A stretch of DNA of 64,000 nucleotides from Pycnococcus provasolii (GCA_938743325.2 OW568882.1:496001-560000); one strand, 5' to 3'. Positions 1 to 9,751 are shown, counted from the stretch's first letter. Program-made: numbers and translations. Notes: generated by a model not told the origin, from the sequence alone.

Positions 1-273
1 GAACAAACGCTGGGTTGGAATTCCCAAGGAATGGGATGGGATGGTTAGGGGTTTGTTTAGGGGTTTGTTTGGTTAGGGGTTTGGTTTGGGGGTTTGTTTG
101 TTCTTGTTTGCCAGGTGACCTTTTGCCACGTGCCACCTGGCAGGCCGCCCATTTATTAGCCCAACGTCGACCCTGTTGTGGTCGTTGTGTGTCATTTTTA
201 TTTTGCATGGCAAGTGGTGGCCTATTAATTATTAAGTATAGCATTAGGCCTGGCAGTACTGTATCTTGCATAT
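1..273. other. Intergenic start of window with degenerate T/G-rich repeats
   Basis: There is no supported gene here. Bases about 45-105 are a run of variants of GGGGTTTGTTTA, resembling a decayed plant-type telomere repeat (TTTAGGG) but irregular. The rest is ordinary sequence upstream of the hydroxylase gene. Confidence 0.5.
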
Positions 274-1338
274 ATGGCCTCTTCAGCTTCAGCGCAATCA
301 CTTATCTTGTCTGCTTCCAATTGTTCACAGTCGCATTCATGTTCATGTTCATGTCAGCTTGAGGCTCAGGACTGGACTTGTGTGAAGTCATGTGTGCGTA
401 AAGTGTGCAAGTGTGCGTCGTGTGGGCAGGTTCTATGGCGACCTCCCGCGATGGGCTGGTCTAGGCAGGTTCTATGGGATTTCGTCATCACCGTTTCAGT
501 GCGTGTCTATATCGTCGCCGCGTTTCTCACGATGTGTCTCCGGAAAAAACATGCGGATGCTTTCGTGCAAAACGCTTGGGACGACCTGCGGGTGCGGTGG
601 TGGTTTCAACACGACACGTTTGAGCCCATCTTAGCTACCACGTCGTTCGCCTTTTGGATGGCTCTGTGGTACGCCGTTGACCTCGTCGCTTACGCGCACA
701 TTCCCACGAGGTACAGACTGCAAACTTCCGAAAGCATGCACCAGTGGAAACCGCAAGGACACGTCGCGCAAGAGGTACTTCTCTACCTGGCACCGCTGGC
801 GATGTACGACCACGTCAAGCCGAGGCGCGTTCTTCCATCCGACGCACCCACCGCACTCGCGTGCCTCGCGCAGGTTATGTGCAGCCTGCTTCTCTACGAC
901 TGCCTCTTTGCAATCTTCCATAGAGCCATGCACAGCCATCCCGTGCTGTATCGTCGTGTGCACGCAAAGCACCACCACAACGCTGTCGTGCGTGCTCGCG
1001 ACGCCGTGCGCGTCAGTGCTCTCGAGCAGCTCGTGGACGTATCGTGCAGCATCCTCGCACTCAAGCTCACCGGAAGCCACCCACTCAGCCGTGCGATTCA
1101 CAACATCGTCATCACGTTCTTGATCACCGAGCTGCATTCCGGCTACTCGTTCCCTTGGAGTTTCGAGAGCGTCGTTCCTTACGGTCTATACCTGGGTCCT
1201 ACGAAGCACGTCTTGCACCACAGCGTGAACGCGCCTTACTACGCGAAATTTTTCGCCGTGCTTGAGTGTATGCCTTCAATGGATGTGCTGCGAGTGTGTA
1301 AGCATACTAGTAGGGGTTGGTCTGCGCGTCGTGCGTAG
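274..1338 (+). CDS. Fatty acid hydroxylase / sterol desaturase superfamily membrane protein
   Basis: Probable di-iron membrane oxygenase of the fatty-acid hydroxylase superfamily (ERG3/ERG25/cholesterol-25-hydroxylase type), which hydroxylates or desaturates sterol or acyl substrates in the ER. The histidine clusters are visible in order: HRAMH, then HAKHHH, a lone H in TELHSGYSF, and KHVLHHS near the C terminus. This is the HX3H / HX2HH / HX2HH pattern of the family. Hydrophobic stretches precede the first box (around FVITVSVRVYIVAAFL and TSFAFWMALWYAVDL). The frame opens at ATG 274. The first 59 residues are Ser/Cys-rich and unlike the family, so ATG 451 is an equally good start and gives about 295 aa, the usual length. 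The substrate cannot be told from sequence. Family call is firm, specific product is not. Confidence 0.85.
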   Translation: MASSASAQSLILSASNCSQSHSCSCSCQLEAQDWTCVKSCVRKVCKCASCGQVLWRPPAMGWSRQVLWDFVITVSVRVYIVAAFLTMCLRKKHADAFVQNAWDDLRVRWWFQHDTFEPILATTSFAFWMALWYAVDLVAYAHIPTRYRLQTSESMHQWKPQGHVAQEVLLYLAPLAMYDHVKPRRVLPSDAPTALACLAQVMCSLLLYDCLFAIFHRAMHSHPVLYRRVHAKHHHNAVVRARDAVRVSALEQLVDVSCSILALKLTGSHPLSRAIHNIVITFLITELHSGYSFPWSFESVVPYGLYLGPTKHVLHHSVNAPYYAKFFAVLECMPSMDVLRVCKHTSRGWSARRA

Positions 1339-1413
1339 TCACTTCACTTGTCTTACTATATATATCATGTGACATAACTACAAATTTCTCAAGGTGTACA
1401 AGTGTTAAGCACA

Positions 1414-2835
1414 TCACTTCGCTCGGGCGAGTGCGTCGAGGGTGTCCTGCGGGTCCTTCAGCCGCAGCAGCCGCAGGAAGGGCGCAAACTCGCGCAGAAG
1501 GCTCCAGGGCCCCTCCGTCTCCGCGCCGAAGATGCAATCCAACCCAATCAGCCGCGCTCGAGCGAAGTGTTCCCCCGCGCCGTGCGTGAGGGATTCGGTG
1601 CGGCACGGGTCGGGCCGCATCCCCCCGAGCACGCAGATGAGCGCGCAGAGCTCGCGCGTGTTGAGCGCGGCGATGTTTGCCGCCTCCTGGAACGCCGCCG
1701 CCGACGCCGCGTCCCACGCGCCGTCCGGGCGCATCCACCCACCGTCATCGCCAAAGTCTCTGTAGGTGCTGATGGGGCGCCAGTCGCCGGCGCCGTCGGG
1801 GCGCCAGCTGGCGGAGAATGCGAAGCCGTCGCCGCCCCCCTCGCTCCCGGCGGACGTGAACCAGCAACACCAGAGATGCCACTGCACGCGCAGGGCCGCG
1901 CCCGCCCCGCAGCGCAGCTCGAACGCGTGCGGCAGCGCCACGGCGGCGGCGTTCTTGTAGTCCGCGCCCCCCCCTTGCGCCCGCTCCGCGGCGAAGGTCA
2001 CGGCGCAGCGCGCCTCCAGCGCCTGACCGAACGCCGCCAGCTGCGCCGCCTTGGTGGCGTCCGCCTCGCCCTTGGCCCACCCCGCGAGCACCGCGCCGCA
2101 GTGCGCTGTGTGCCGCCACGCCGCGGACGCGCGCCCCACGCGCCGCAGAAGCGCCAGCGCCTTTCGGATATCGCTCGTGGGGTCAGCCGCCGGCGCCTCC
2201 TCGGTGAGCGGGTTGGGCGCCTCCACCTCCTCGCCCCCCACCCCGAACCACTCGACGCCGTCCGCCCAATAGCCCGCCAGCGCGCCGTTTCGCAGCGCCG
2301 ATGCCTCGCCGGCGCGGTGCAAGCCCCGCCAGAGGACATACCAGGGCCGCAACTCAGCCCACACCGGCGCCTCTTCATTGGCGTCCGCCGCGTCCTCCGC
2401 CTCTTCGCGCCGAGCTCTCTCCAGGCCATACGGAGGCCAGCAGTCATGCGCCCAAGAGAGGGTGGGAGAGGCGGCTGCCGCCATCAACTGACGGAGGCGC
2501 TTCTGACGTATCTGCCGGTGGTCGTACGGATCTGACGCCTCTTCCTCCTCCTCCCCGGACGTGCCCTCATCGCCCGCCGCCGCAGTCGCCTCCCGCTCCG
2601 CCGCCTCGGCGCTCAGCGCATATGCCCGCATCGCCGGCACAGCGCCGACCAACCACGCCCTGCAAACCGCCGCGCCCCGCACCAGCTGCCGCGCCTCACA
2701 CCCCGACGCGCCCGCCGCCGCAAGCAGCACGCGCGACACCAGCGCCGGATCCGACAGCACCTTCGCCACGGGATCCCACCCCGCCTCGGACTCCGATTGC
2801 AAAGAAGAAGGAGCATAATGCGCCTTAACCACCAT
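1414..2835 (-). CDS. Unknown protein with F-box-like N terminus
   Basis: A single open frame of about 473 aa from ATG 2835; a TTG further upstream is not a credible start. Residues about 20-70 (DPALVSRVLL, then VCRAWLVGAV) have the spacing of hydrophobics, Cys-Arg-x-Trp and Leu seen in F-boxes, which would make it a substrate adaptor of an SCF ubiquitin ligase. An acidic linker (GEEEEEASD) follows. The rest is rich in Trp and Ala, with no family I recognise (for example VQWHLWCCWF and WRPDGAGDWRPISTYRDF). The region is much richer in GC than its neighbours, which also opens long shadow frames on both strands. The Trp-rich, non-repetitive protein favours this frame. The F-box idea is an inference from pattern only. 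Confidence 0.55.
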   Translation of the reverse strand: MVVKAHYAPSSLQSESEAGWDPVAKVLSDPALVSRVLLAAAGASGCEARQLVRGAAVCRAWLVGAVPAMRAYALSAEAAEREATAAAGDEGTSGEEEEEASDPYDHRQIRQKRLRQLMAAAASPTLSWAHDCWPPYGLERARREEAEDAADANEEAPVWAELRPWYVLWRGLHRAGEASALRNGALAGYWADGVEWFGVGGEEVEAPNPLTEEAPAADPTSDIRKALALLRRVGRASAAWRHTAHCGAVLAGWAKGEADATKAAQLAAFGQALEARCAVTFAAERAQGGGADYKNAAAVALPHAFELRCGAGAALRVQWHLWCCWFTSAGSEGGGDGFAFSASWRPDGAGDWRPISTYRDFGDDGGWMRPDGAWDAASAAAFQEAANIAALNTRELCALICVLGGMRPDPCRTESLTHGAGEHFARARLIGLDCIFGAETEGPWSLLREFAPFLRLLRLKDPQDTLDALARAK

Positions 2836-3927
2836 AACCAACCCAGGCGCCTGTGTGTTTTCCCGCTACAGAGGCAGTGCTCCCAGGGGCACTGCCAATT
2901 GATTTGTCTAAGGTAGTTTTGCCTTTTTGCGCGGGATCGGGATCCCGCTCGGGGACGAAATACTGTAAAAAGGGGTTTGGGGCTAAAAGTTACGTTAAAA
3001 GTTCGTTTTAGGCCGACCTAACCCACGACTAGGGAAATAATTTGAAATAATGCCCCAAAGGGGATTCCCCAAACCCAAGCAAAGCAGGCGGCGTAGGTCA
3101 TTCTGTTTCCCCCCCCTCGAGCCCGCGCCGCCGCTGAGCAGCACGCTAAGTATCGTCACGCGCACGTGACGAGGCACGAGGGCGGATTCAGGATGGCAGC
3201 GATGTACTTCGCGCATACCGACGATCGCCGCACATCCAGTGCGAGCTCCACAAGCATCGCACATGCACCGTCACCCACATCGGCTCGCCTTCCCTCTGGA
3301 CGGCTCTTCCTGCCTTGCCCGTGCTTGCCCGGGTTTGGCAGTGACTGCCTTCGCGCGGGGGGGCCGTTGACGGCGGACCTCGCGCGCGACCGGACGCCGA
3401 CCTCACCCGCCGCTGGTGGATCGGCGGATCGGCCGCGCCATCGGTCCTTGAGTAAGAGTTTTGTAACTACCTTAAGACTTCTTCTCAAAAGACAATCAGA
3501 CCTGGGCGTGGCATCGGGCCCGCGCAGCGCTGGGGGGGGGAATTTGTTCCCGAACGGATCATTTTCTCCGACCGGGGGGCCAAAGTAGCCCGACGCAAAA
3601 CTCGGTACAAACCGGGAAATCTCTATTTCACTCTGATTTCCCGTCTTGGGGGACAGTTCTGTGTCCCCCCACTGTTTTCCTCCGTTGTAGAAGAGATAAT
3701 GAACTTTTAGCCCCGGAGGGTGAAAAAACAGGGGTTTGGACAGAGTGGTTTGGACCCCTATGTGAAGAAGTGTGTGTTGGTGACGTGCTATTGTTTTCAC
3801 GTGCCCGTGGTCTTTGCGGTACACTGCTAGGGATATAGGAGGGTGAAGTGACACCATTAGCCAGGTGATATCGCACGTGTATGTGGTCCTAACCAGCGTT
3901 TCCCCAATCAAACGAACTTTTAGCCCC
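2836..3927. other. Intergenic region, repeat-like
   Basis: No convincing gene. The motif GGGGCTAAAAGTT occurs near 2970 and inverted near 3914 and 3704, so the segment may be a non-autonomous repeat with short inverted ends of about 20 bp. A run of C/G homopolymers and a 257-codon open frame on the minus strand are present, but the frame has no recognisable protein character. Confidence 0.35.
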
Positions 3928-4042
3928 AAATCTTCAGTTCTACTTGTTTAATTGGGGTTTTTGATTAGGGGGAGTCGCTCGCGCAGCTGGTTCTGGGCGG
4001 CCGCCCGGCGGGTCTCGAGACCCTCCGGCGGCCTCTCCCTTA
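3928..4042 (+). repeat. Direct repeat, left copy
   Basis: The left copy of the roughly 115-bp repeat flanking the fossil recombinase segment. It begins AAATCTTCAGTTCTAC and ends GGCCTCTCCCTTA. It contains an internal palindromic GC-rich part. Confidence 0.8.
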
Positions 4043-4618
4043 TACGTCAAGACTGCTCCGGATGCTTGCGACTTCGACGTTCCCGGCCGCAGAACGGTCA
4101 GCTGGCCAGTGACTGCCACGTGGCAGACGCTGGGCCGAATGCTCATGCGCTACGACCGGATGCGCCGGCGGGTGTGCTCGCGGGCGACGCACTTCTTCAA
4201 CCTTGGGGAGAAGGCGCGTGGCGACGCGTTTGCGCGCTGGCTGCCGGTAGCGCTGCGAGCTGTTGGAGCTGCAGCCCCGCCCAACGGACACTACGCGCCC
4301 AAGAGCTTTCGCTCTGGGTTCGCGTCCGCGGTGACCGCGATGAACGTCTCACCCGACAGACGTAACTACATCGCGGGCTGGGCTGCGAATTCGCATGCGG
4401 TCGGCACTCACTACGTCGACAACAGTGTCGTCGTTGATGACGCCGCCCGCTTCCTTTTTGGCCACCTCATCGGCTTGCCGCCGCCTCCTGTGGAGGTGCC
4501 TGTCGCGCCTGTCGCGCCTTGGAGCTCGCCGCTGGCCAATTTGGCGTCACGATTGGTGACACTCGTCTCTCCTCTTCGTGGAGATACGTGACTATGATGG
4601 CAATACTGGCCCCCCCTA

Positions 4619-4733
4619 AAATCTTCAGTTCTACTTGTTTAATTGGGGTTTTTGATTAGGGGGAGTCGCTCGCGCAGCTGGTTCTGGGCGGCCGCCCGGC
4701 GGGTCTCGAGACCCTCCGGCGGCCTCTCCCTTA
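4619..4733 (+). repeat. Direct repeat, right copy
   Basis: The right copy of the same repeat, matching 3928-4042 over its whole length with at most a few differences at the edges. Confidence 0.8.
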
Positions 4734-5126
4734 AGGCTGCTCGCGCGTATCCACTCTTGCTGTTGGTTGCTTGCTTCGCAAACAACCTCCCACCCTCCCT
4801 CCCTGTTGACTATAGTTGGTTACTGGAGCAGGAGACCTACTTTTGGTTTTAATTTCGGTTTGTGTAAAAGATGACCTTCATTGGCAATACTGGCCCCCCC
4901 TAAAACCCCTTTTTAGTGGGCCGTCCGGACTTTGCAAACTAGTTCTTACCCAACGTGCCTTCATATTTCATAGACTAATAACGGGACCGGGGGAAGGTAT
5001 TTTGGGTTTGGACTCCCCCCCGCGTCCCCCCCCTGGCCCACACACTCCCCGGTAAAACTTTAGTGGAGATCACAACTCCCTTAAGAGGTGTTGACGGTCA
5101 AGGAGTCACCTTGTAAGGAGTGAGTG

Positions 5127-5276
5127 GCCGCACAGGCACAGATGACCTCGGAGAAGAAGTCGGCCGCACAGGCACAGATGACCTTCTCTTCAGAGAAGAA
5201 GTCGGCCGCACAGGCACAGATGACCTCAGAGAAGAAGTCGGCCGCACAGGCACAGATGACCTCGGAGAAGAAGTCG
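5127..5276 (+). repeat. Tandem 36-bp repeat in coding sequence
   Basis: Four consecutive units of GCCGCACAGGCACAGATGAC plus the AGAAGAAGTCG tail, one of them 6 bp longer. All keep the reading frame and encode AAQAQMTSEKKS repeats. Confidence 0.85.
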
Positions 5277-6152
5277 GCGTCCTCAGAGAACGACGCACAC
5301 GCGCCTAAGGAGGCGTCCTCGCCAGACACGGCGGCGGCACAACAACAGAGTGCGGCAACTTCCATCAGAAGAGGGTCCGCCATGAGCTTTCCGCGCGAAA
5401 TGGAGGATACCGACTGGACGCAGAGATACCGACGCTTCCGCCCGCTGGATGTGAAACAAGCGCGACTGCAAGCCGTACGCAAGGGCGCGGTGAAACTCGC
5501 TGTGTTCGGCGCGATGCTTGCAGGAATACCACACGCCGTGATCGCTGCCCGACGTGCCATAAAGAGAAGAAGGAAGCGTGGCTCAGCAAGCACGCACGAA
5601 ACAACGCCTGCAAAAGTGTCGTCGCCACCTCCTCCACTGCCTCTGCAGACGCCGCTACCCGCACCAACGCCGTCGAGCCCGTGGGTCGAAAGCTCGCCAA
5701 AGCCGCTCATCGAACGACTTCGGCCAGCTCTCGACAACTCCGTCGCTGTGCTGGCGGGCATGAAGCGAGGTGTGAGCGAACTTCGCCGAGGCATCGAAGT
5801 CCGCTGGCACCGGTGGAGAGAGTCTACAGCAATTCAAAAGGCTGCCAAGGCGTCGCCAGCAGAGGGTGTCGCACAGGCAACCTTGAACCTGTCGATGGAG
5901 CCCACGCCGCTGAGCTTGCACAACAAGCGAGTCCGGCCGGCAGAATCCACCACGCCGCCAAGAACGCCGACGATGCCAACGCGCTTGTCCACGCCACTCG
6001 AGGAGAAGGAAAATATCGCCAACAACGTGGATCAGGCGCCCGTAACACCGCCGCCGACGATAGCTGCGCCCGCCGTCACGTCGTCGTTCCGCTTCCTCGA
6101 CATCAATCCCATCGAGCTCTACTCACCTGGGGCGACACCGCAGAGTGACTGA
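5142..6152 (+). CDS. Unknown Pro/Ser-rich protein with N-terminal repeats
   Basis: A single open frame of about 336 aa from the first ATG (5142). The frame extends upstream to a GTG, which is not a likely start. Four copies of a 12-14-residue repeat (AQAQMTSEKKSA) open the protein. A likely membrane-associated segment (KLAVFGAMLAGIPHAVIAA) with an RRAIKRRRKR basic tail follows around residues 130-165. Then come a PPPPLP-rich linker and a disordered C terminus with many SP/TP sites (for example TTPPRTP). I recognise no family. The hydrophobic-basic segment suggests membrane association, and the SP/TP sites suggest phosphorylation; both are inferences. Because several ATGs fall within the repeats, the exact start is uncertain. 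Confidence 0.6.
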   Translation: MTSEKKSAAQAQMTFSSEKKSAAQAQMTSEKKSAAQAQMTSEKKSASSENDAHAPKEASSPDTAAAQQQSAATSIRRGSAMSFPREMEDTDWTQRYRRFRPLDVKQARLQAVRKGAVKLAVFGAMLAGIPHAVIAARRAIKRRRKRGSASTHETTPAKVSSPPPPLPLQTPLPAPTPSSPWVESSPKPLIERLRPALDNSVAVLAGMKRGVSELRRGIEVRWHRWRESTAIQKAAKASPAEGVAQATLNLSMEPTPLSLHNKRVRPAESTTPPRTPTMPTRLSTPLEEKENIANNVDQAPVTPPPTIAAPAVTSSFRFLDINPIELYSPGATPQSD

Positions 6153-6359
6153 TCGACCATGTGTACAGTGTAAATAATGACGTGTGCCTTTTTTGTGATT
6201 ATATGTGCCCGTTTTGTTGTGACGGAACGAGGAGGGTGGGCATGGCGGAACATGGCGGGTTGGTGGACCGTGGCGTGGGCGTGTGTATTATTGAACTTCT
6301 CTATTCGGTTTGCGACTACATAATCCATTTGATTCAAAATTCGGGTTCGCTTCGCGTGC

Positions 6360-8975
6360 TTATGCGCCGATGCGACTTCCAGCCATGTCACGCAGACGCT
6401 CAAAAATGCTCATTGCCTGCGCGTCGAAGCCTCCGGCAAACTGGTGGCATCGGAAAGCGAAGCGAACACCCTCGAGGAGGAGATACTCGCGCTGCGGATC
6501 GTCGCACATGCTCGGGTCCTGTCCGATGAGCTCCACCTGCCTAATGACGCGCGTCATGTACGCGCGAGCGAGGTCCACTGTCGCCATCCGGCACTCGCCG
6601 AGAAGGCCGTTATCCATCATCCATTTGCTAGGGAGTGACTGTCCCTTCAGGCGCTTCACCACGTCGTCCCGATTGCGCAGCAATGCGTAGATCTTCGCCT
6701 CCACGCGCTCCATCTGCGCGAATGCAAGCGCGCATGCTGTATCGTCGTCGGTGAAGGCTTGCAAGTCAAGAACTTTGGCACCGACATCCTTCGTCGCTCC
6801 CTTGAGCGCCGTGAGCTCAGCATGCTCGCACGCGCACTCGCGAAGCGCATCCTCCTTCGCCTCGGGCCACTCGAAGTGCTTCAGCACCGCACGCTCGTCG
6901 ACGAGGAATGCGAGCTCAGAGTCGAGCCAAGCAACGAACGCTGCAATGCACTCGACGTCATCGGTGTGCACCGCCTTGACTGCGTCCGCAAGTGCCACGA
7001 CGAACTCCGCCTGGTCCTCGACATCGTACTTCACAGCGAGGAGGTGAGCAGATCGACCCTCGATCTCCTGCACCATGTCTGCGCCCGAGTCACCCTTGAC
7101 ACCTCCCATTTCTCCTGCCGTTCGATCGACGTGTTTTTCATTTTCGCGACGCATCAGCATCTGGTACAGCTGCACGACCTCCGGCGCTTTTTGGAATCCC
7201 ATCGACGCGCGAATTGAATTCCATCCACGTGCACCGCCTGCGCCCATCGGTGGAGGCGGAGGGGGAGGCGGCGCCCCGCCTCGCACGCCTGGCGTCGGCG
7301 GCGGCGGCGGCGGAGGGGGAGGTGGAACCCCTCCGCCTGCGCTGGGTCCTGCGGCATTCTGCTTGCTGGGAGCCTTCATTAGAGGCGGCTTGGACGGAAT
7401 GCGTGTCGGTCTTCGCTCCACCTCCGGCTTGTCGCGAACGCTTCTAGTAGACCGCAGCCGTTCATTTGCCGCCTCAATCTCCGCCTCGGTGACTGAGTTT
7501 GCCTTGGCCATATTTTTGAAGTGCGATGCACGTTTTGCGGTTGGATCGTGCGGGCTCTTTGCGCCCTCCGCGTGTCCCATGACGCCGCAGTTTGCTCCCT
7601 CGATGACTCGGCCGAGGCTCACGGCACCTCCACCTCCGCCAAGCACGGCACCACCTGCGCGCGGCGGGGACATCGTTCCCATCATGCCACCTCGCTCAGA
7701 CGCGCGCTCGAGCATGGTCATGAACGACCCACCTGCGAGCTCCGCTCGCTTCTGTTCCGCCGTCGGGCTCGTGTCTCCAGCCGTCTTCGCCGCCTTGTTT
7801 CCGTCAGCGCCGTCGTCGTCCTTGCCTCGCTTTCCAAACAGCCGTCCAATCACGCCACGTTTTCCGGACTTGCCGTCGTCCTTCTTTCCGTTTCGTGCAT
7901 TTTCGAGCTCCCCGTGCCTGGCAGCTCGGTCCATCTCATCCTCACGCGAGTAAGCCTCCATCAGCTTCTTCGCCATCATCGAGCTTCGTGGCGACAGCGC
8001 GTTGTCTAGGTCAAGCGCGGTGAACGAGAGCGCGCCACCGGAGGCGGGCTCGCGTCCCGTTCGAATGCACTTGAGCTCGTACCTCAGGCACGCGTTGACC
8101 CACCTGAGGAAGACGAGTTCCTCCACCTCACTGAATCGAGCCTGCTGCAGCTTGTGCACCTCTTTCTTCAGTTCGTCATTCTCCTTGCTGACTTTGTTTG
8201 TCTTCTCGCTTTCCGCGAATACGCCGAAGCTGCTCTGCACGAGGCTGCCGCTGTTGCGTTTGTCTGTCGTCGGCGACATGGGCGCACCGCCGATTTGGTT
8301 TTCTGGTTTTGCGTTCGCCTTAAGTTTTTCCATTTCGGCTCGCCTTTTTTCCTTGATAAGTTCAGCACGCTGTTTCTCCACCTCCTTGAGTTTGAGTTGA
8401 GTTCGTTTGAGTTCGTCTTGCGTTTGTAGGAGCTGCAGCTCCGTTTCGTGGTCGCGCTGGCTTGCGGTTGTTGCTGGGTTGTGATTTTCCGCGTAGGGGA
8501 ACCTTTCGTCGGCGTAGTCGAAGTGGTCGTCGCGCGTCGCGGGCATGGGCATGATTTTTGGGCTCTGAGCTGCTGGTGCTGGTGCTGGTGCTGCTGTGTT
8601 GTTGTTGTTGTTGGTGGTGGTGCGCGTTGTTGTTTGTTGGCGGAGTGCTGCTGTTGGCTTCGTTTTGCTGTTGGAAGCGGCTGGTTTGTTTGTGGTTGTT
8701 GAGGGAGCGACAGCAGGAGCACGTTGTTGTTGTTGTTTTTGTTTTTGTTTTTGCTGTTGAGTTGCGGATGGTGCAGCCGGAGCGTTGCGTGCACGCAAGA
8801 CAGCGTCCTCTTCTTTCATGTTTTTCTGCGGCTGCGGCTGCGGCTGCGGCTGAGCTTGGCCTGTGCGTGCTGCAACGAACGCCGCGACGTCTTCGTCGCA
8901 CTCACCCATGTCGAAGTCGAATCCCGCCATCGACAACGCAGGAGCATGAGCGTTGTTACGGGAGGAGGGCGGCAT
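6360..8975 (-). CDS. CHUP1: CHUP1-type chloroplast positioning protein
   Basis: Homologue of CHLOROPLAST UNUSUAL POSITIONING 1, the land-plant protein that links the chloroplast envelope to actin for light-driven chloroplast movement. The 871-aa frame has an N-terminal acidic part, a Q/N/T-rich linker, a coiled coil at about residues 185-290, and then the conserved block ELVFLRWVNACLRYELK with a nearby LSPRS. A polyproline tract lies at about 543-574 (formin-like, profilin-binding type). The C-terminal domain carries CHUP1 hallmarks: EIEGRSAHLLAVKYDVE, AFVAWLDSELAFLVDERAVL, HFEWPEAKEDALRE, IYALLRNRD and LLLEGVRFAFRCHQFAGGFD. The hydrophobic N terminus that anchors Arabidopsis CHUP1 in the outer envelope is not obvious here, so attachment may differ. 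ATG 8975 opens the frame, and an alternative ATG lies 15 codons in. The identification is strong. Confidence 0.92.
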   Translation of the reverse strand: MPPSSRNNAHAPALSMAGFDFDMGECDEDVAAFVAARTGQAQPQPQPQPQKNMKEEDAVLRARNAPAAPSATQQQKQKQKQQQQRAPAVAPSTTTNKPAASNSKTKPTAALRQQTTTRTTTNNNNNTAAPAPAPAAQSPKIMPMPATRDDHFDYADERFPYAENHNPATTASQRDHETELQLLQTQDELKRTQLKLKEVEKQRAELIKEKRRAEMEKLKANAKPENQIGGAPMSPTTDKRNSGSLVQSSFGVFAESEKTNKVSKENDELKKEVHKLQQARFSEVEELVFLRWVNACLRYELKCIRTGREPASGGALSFTALDLDNALSPRSSMMAKKLMEAYSREDEMDRAARHGELENARNGKKDDGKSGKRGVIGRLFGKRGKDDDGADGNKAAKTAGDTSPTAEQKRAELAGGSFMTMLERASERGGMMGTMSPPRAGGAVLGGGGGAVSLGRVIEGANCGVMGHAEGAKSPHDPTAKRASHFKNMAKANSVTEAEIEAANERLRSTRSVRDKPEVERRPTRIPSKPPLMKAPSKQNAAGPSAGGGVPPPPPPPPPPTPGVRGGAPPPPPPPPMGAGGARGWNSIRASMGFQKAPEVVQLYQMLMRRENEKHVDRTAGEMGGVKGDSGADMVQEIEGRSAHLLAVKYDVEDQAEFVVALADAVKAVHTDDVECIAAFVAWLDSELAFLVDERAVLKHFEWPEAKEDALRECACEHAELTALKGATKDVGAKVLDLQAFTDDDTACALAFAQMERVEAKIYALLRNRDDVVKRLKGQSLPSKWMMDNGLLGECRMATVDLARAYMTRVIRQVELIGQDPSMCDDPQREYLLLEGVRFAFRCHQFAGGFDAQAMSIFERLRDMAGSRIGA

Positions 8976-9535
8976 GACTTGACTTGACTGTCTGGCTAAT
9001 GTTAATCTTATGACAAGTATGACAAAAACTCGTGAGCAAGAGACCCGTGTGAGTTATTTGCTCGCCAAAGACAGAAAGAGAGGATGAGATGATATGCGAC
9101 GATACCTTACACACGTACTGTAATGTTTGTGCAAGGCCTTATGTATGTCGAGTACTGCGAAAGAAGAAGCTTTGCAAGGCAAGGGTCCCGTACTCCCGTT
9201 GCCTGACAGTCAAGTCGGACTGTTGAGGAAGTGCAAGGAAGAGCCTCGGGGGGAAAGGCTGAAAGGGCATATCTGTCAATTTATTTCCGTGTTCCAAAGG
9301 GAAAGGGAACTTCTGGGCAACGGGTCCCAAGGAAGAATCGGGTCGGGTCATAATGAGAATGGGGCGATTGGCTGATTGGTGGCTGATTGTTTGGGTCCTC
9401 TCAGCGAATTAAGGTTAACAACAATTGAACAATTGGGGGATCCCGGGGGGGCGTCAGGGTTAGGGTTAGGGTTATTAGGGAACGAATGGACAGTACTCAC
9501 CTGACTCCTCATCAGGGTAGGGAACGAAAGGGAGA
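8976..9535. other. Intergenic, upstream of CHUP1 and ACOT9-like gene
   Basis: Divergent promoter space between CHUP1 and the thioesterase gene. No gene is supported. A short run of GGGTTAGGGTTAGGG at about 9457-9472 is present and is too short to be a telomere. Confidence 0.5.
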
Positions 9536-9751
9536 CCTTTCGGGGTTTCATGTGAACTTTCGGGGTTTCATGTGAACTTTCGGGGTTTCAGGTGAGTTCG
9601 GGGTTTCAGGTGAGTTCGGGGTTTCAGGTGAGTTCGGGGTTTCATGTGAGTTCGGGGTTTCAGGTGAGTTCGGGGTTTCATGTGAACTTTCGGGGTTTCA
9701 GGTGAGTTCGGGGTTTCATGTGAGACCTTTCTTATTCTTATTCGGGGTTTC
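9536..9751 (+). repeat. Minisatellite built from the TTCGGGGTTTC motif
   Basis: About eleven copies of CGGGGTTTCA at 18-20-bp spacing (unit TTCGGGGTTTCAGGTGAG, with the variant CTTTCGGGGTTTCATGTGAA). The last copy (9738-9751, TTATTCGGGGTTTC) matches the motif found singly upstream of many other genes in this window. It ends about 95 bp before the ATG of the thioesterase gene. Confidence 0.9.

Larger units (their letters stand above)
3928..4906 (+). mobile_element. Fossil tyrosine-recombinase element (DIRS-order-like), remnant
   Basis: This is a remnant, not a whole element. Two direct repeats of about 115 bp (3928-4042 and 4619-4733) flank a segment whose plus strand (about 4109-4591) encodes the C-terminal part of a tyrosine recombinase. 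A second, 24-bp repeat (TGGCAATACTGGCCCC core) lies at 4598-4621 and again at 4882-4905. This A-body-B-A-B order resembles the split direct repeats of PAT/Ngaro-like members of the DIRS order, which are known in green algae. A Crypton cannot be excluded. The two long repeats are nearly identical, suggesting a fairly young copy. It is clearly incomplete, with no reverse transcriptase part visible here. Confidence 0.6.

Noticed and set aside
45-105. Possible telomere repeat (TTTAGGG-like)
   Set aside because: The units are irregular and lie next to an ordinary gene; another short GGGTTAGGG run at 9457 is internal.
3156-3929. 257-codon minus-strand open frame
   Set aside because: No protein family, irregular composition, and it overlaps repeat-like sequence. 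No supporting evidence.
9536-9751. CRISPR-like array
   Set aside because: The units are near-identical without unique spacers, in a eukaryotic promoter. It is a minisatellite.
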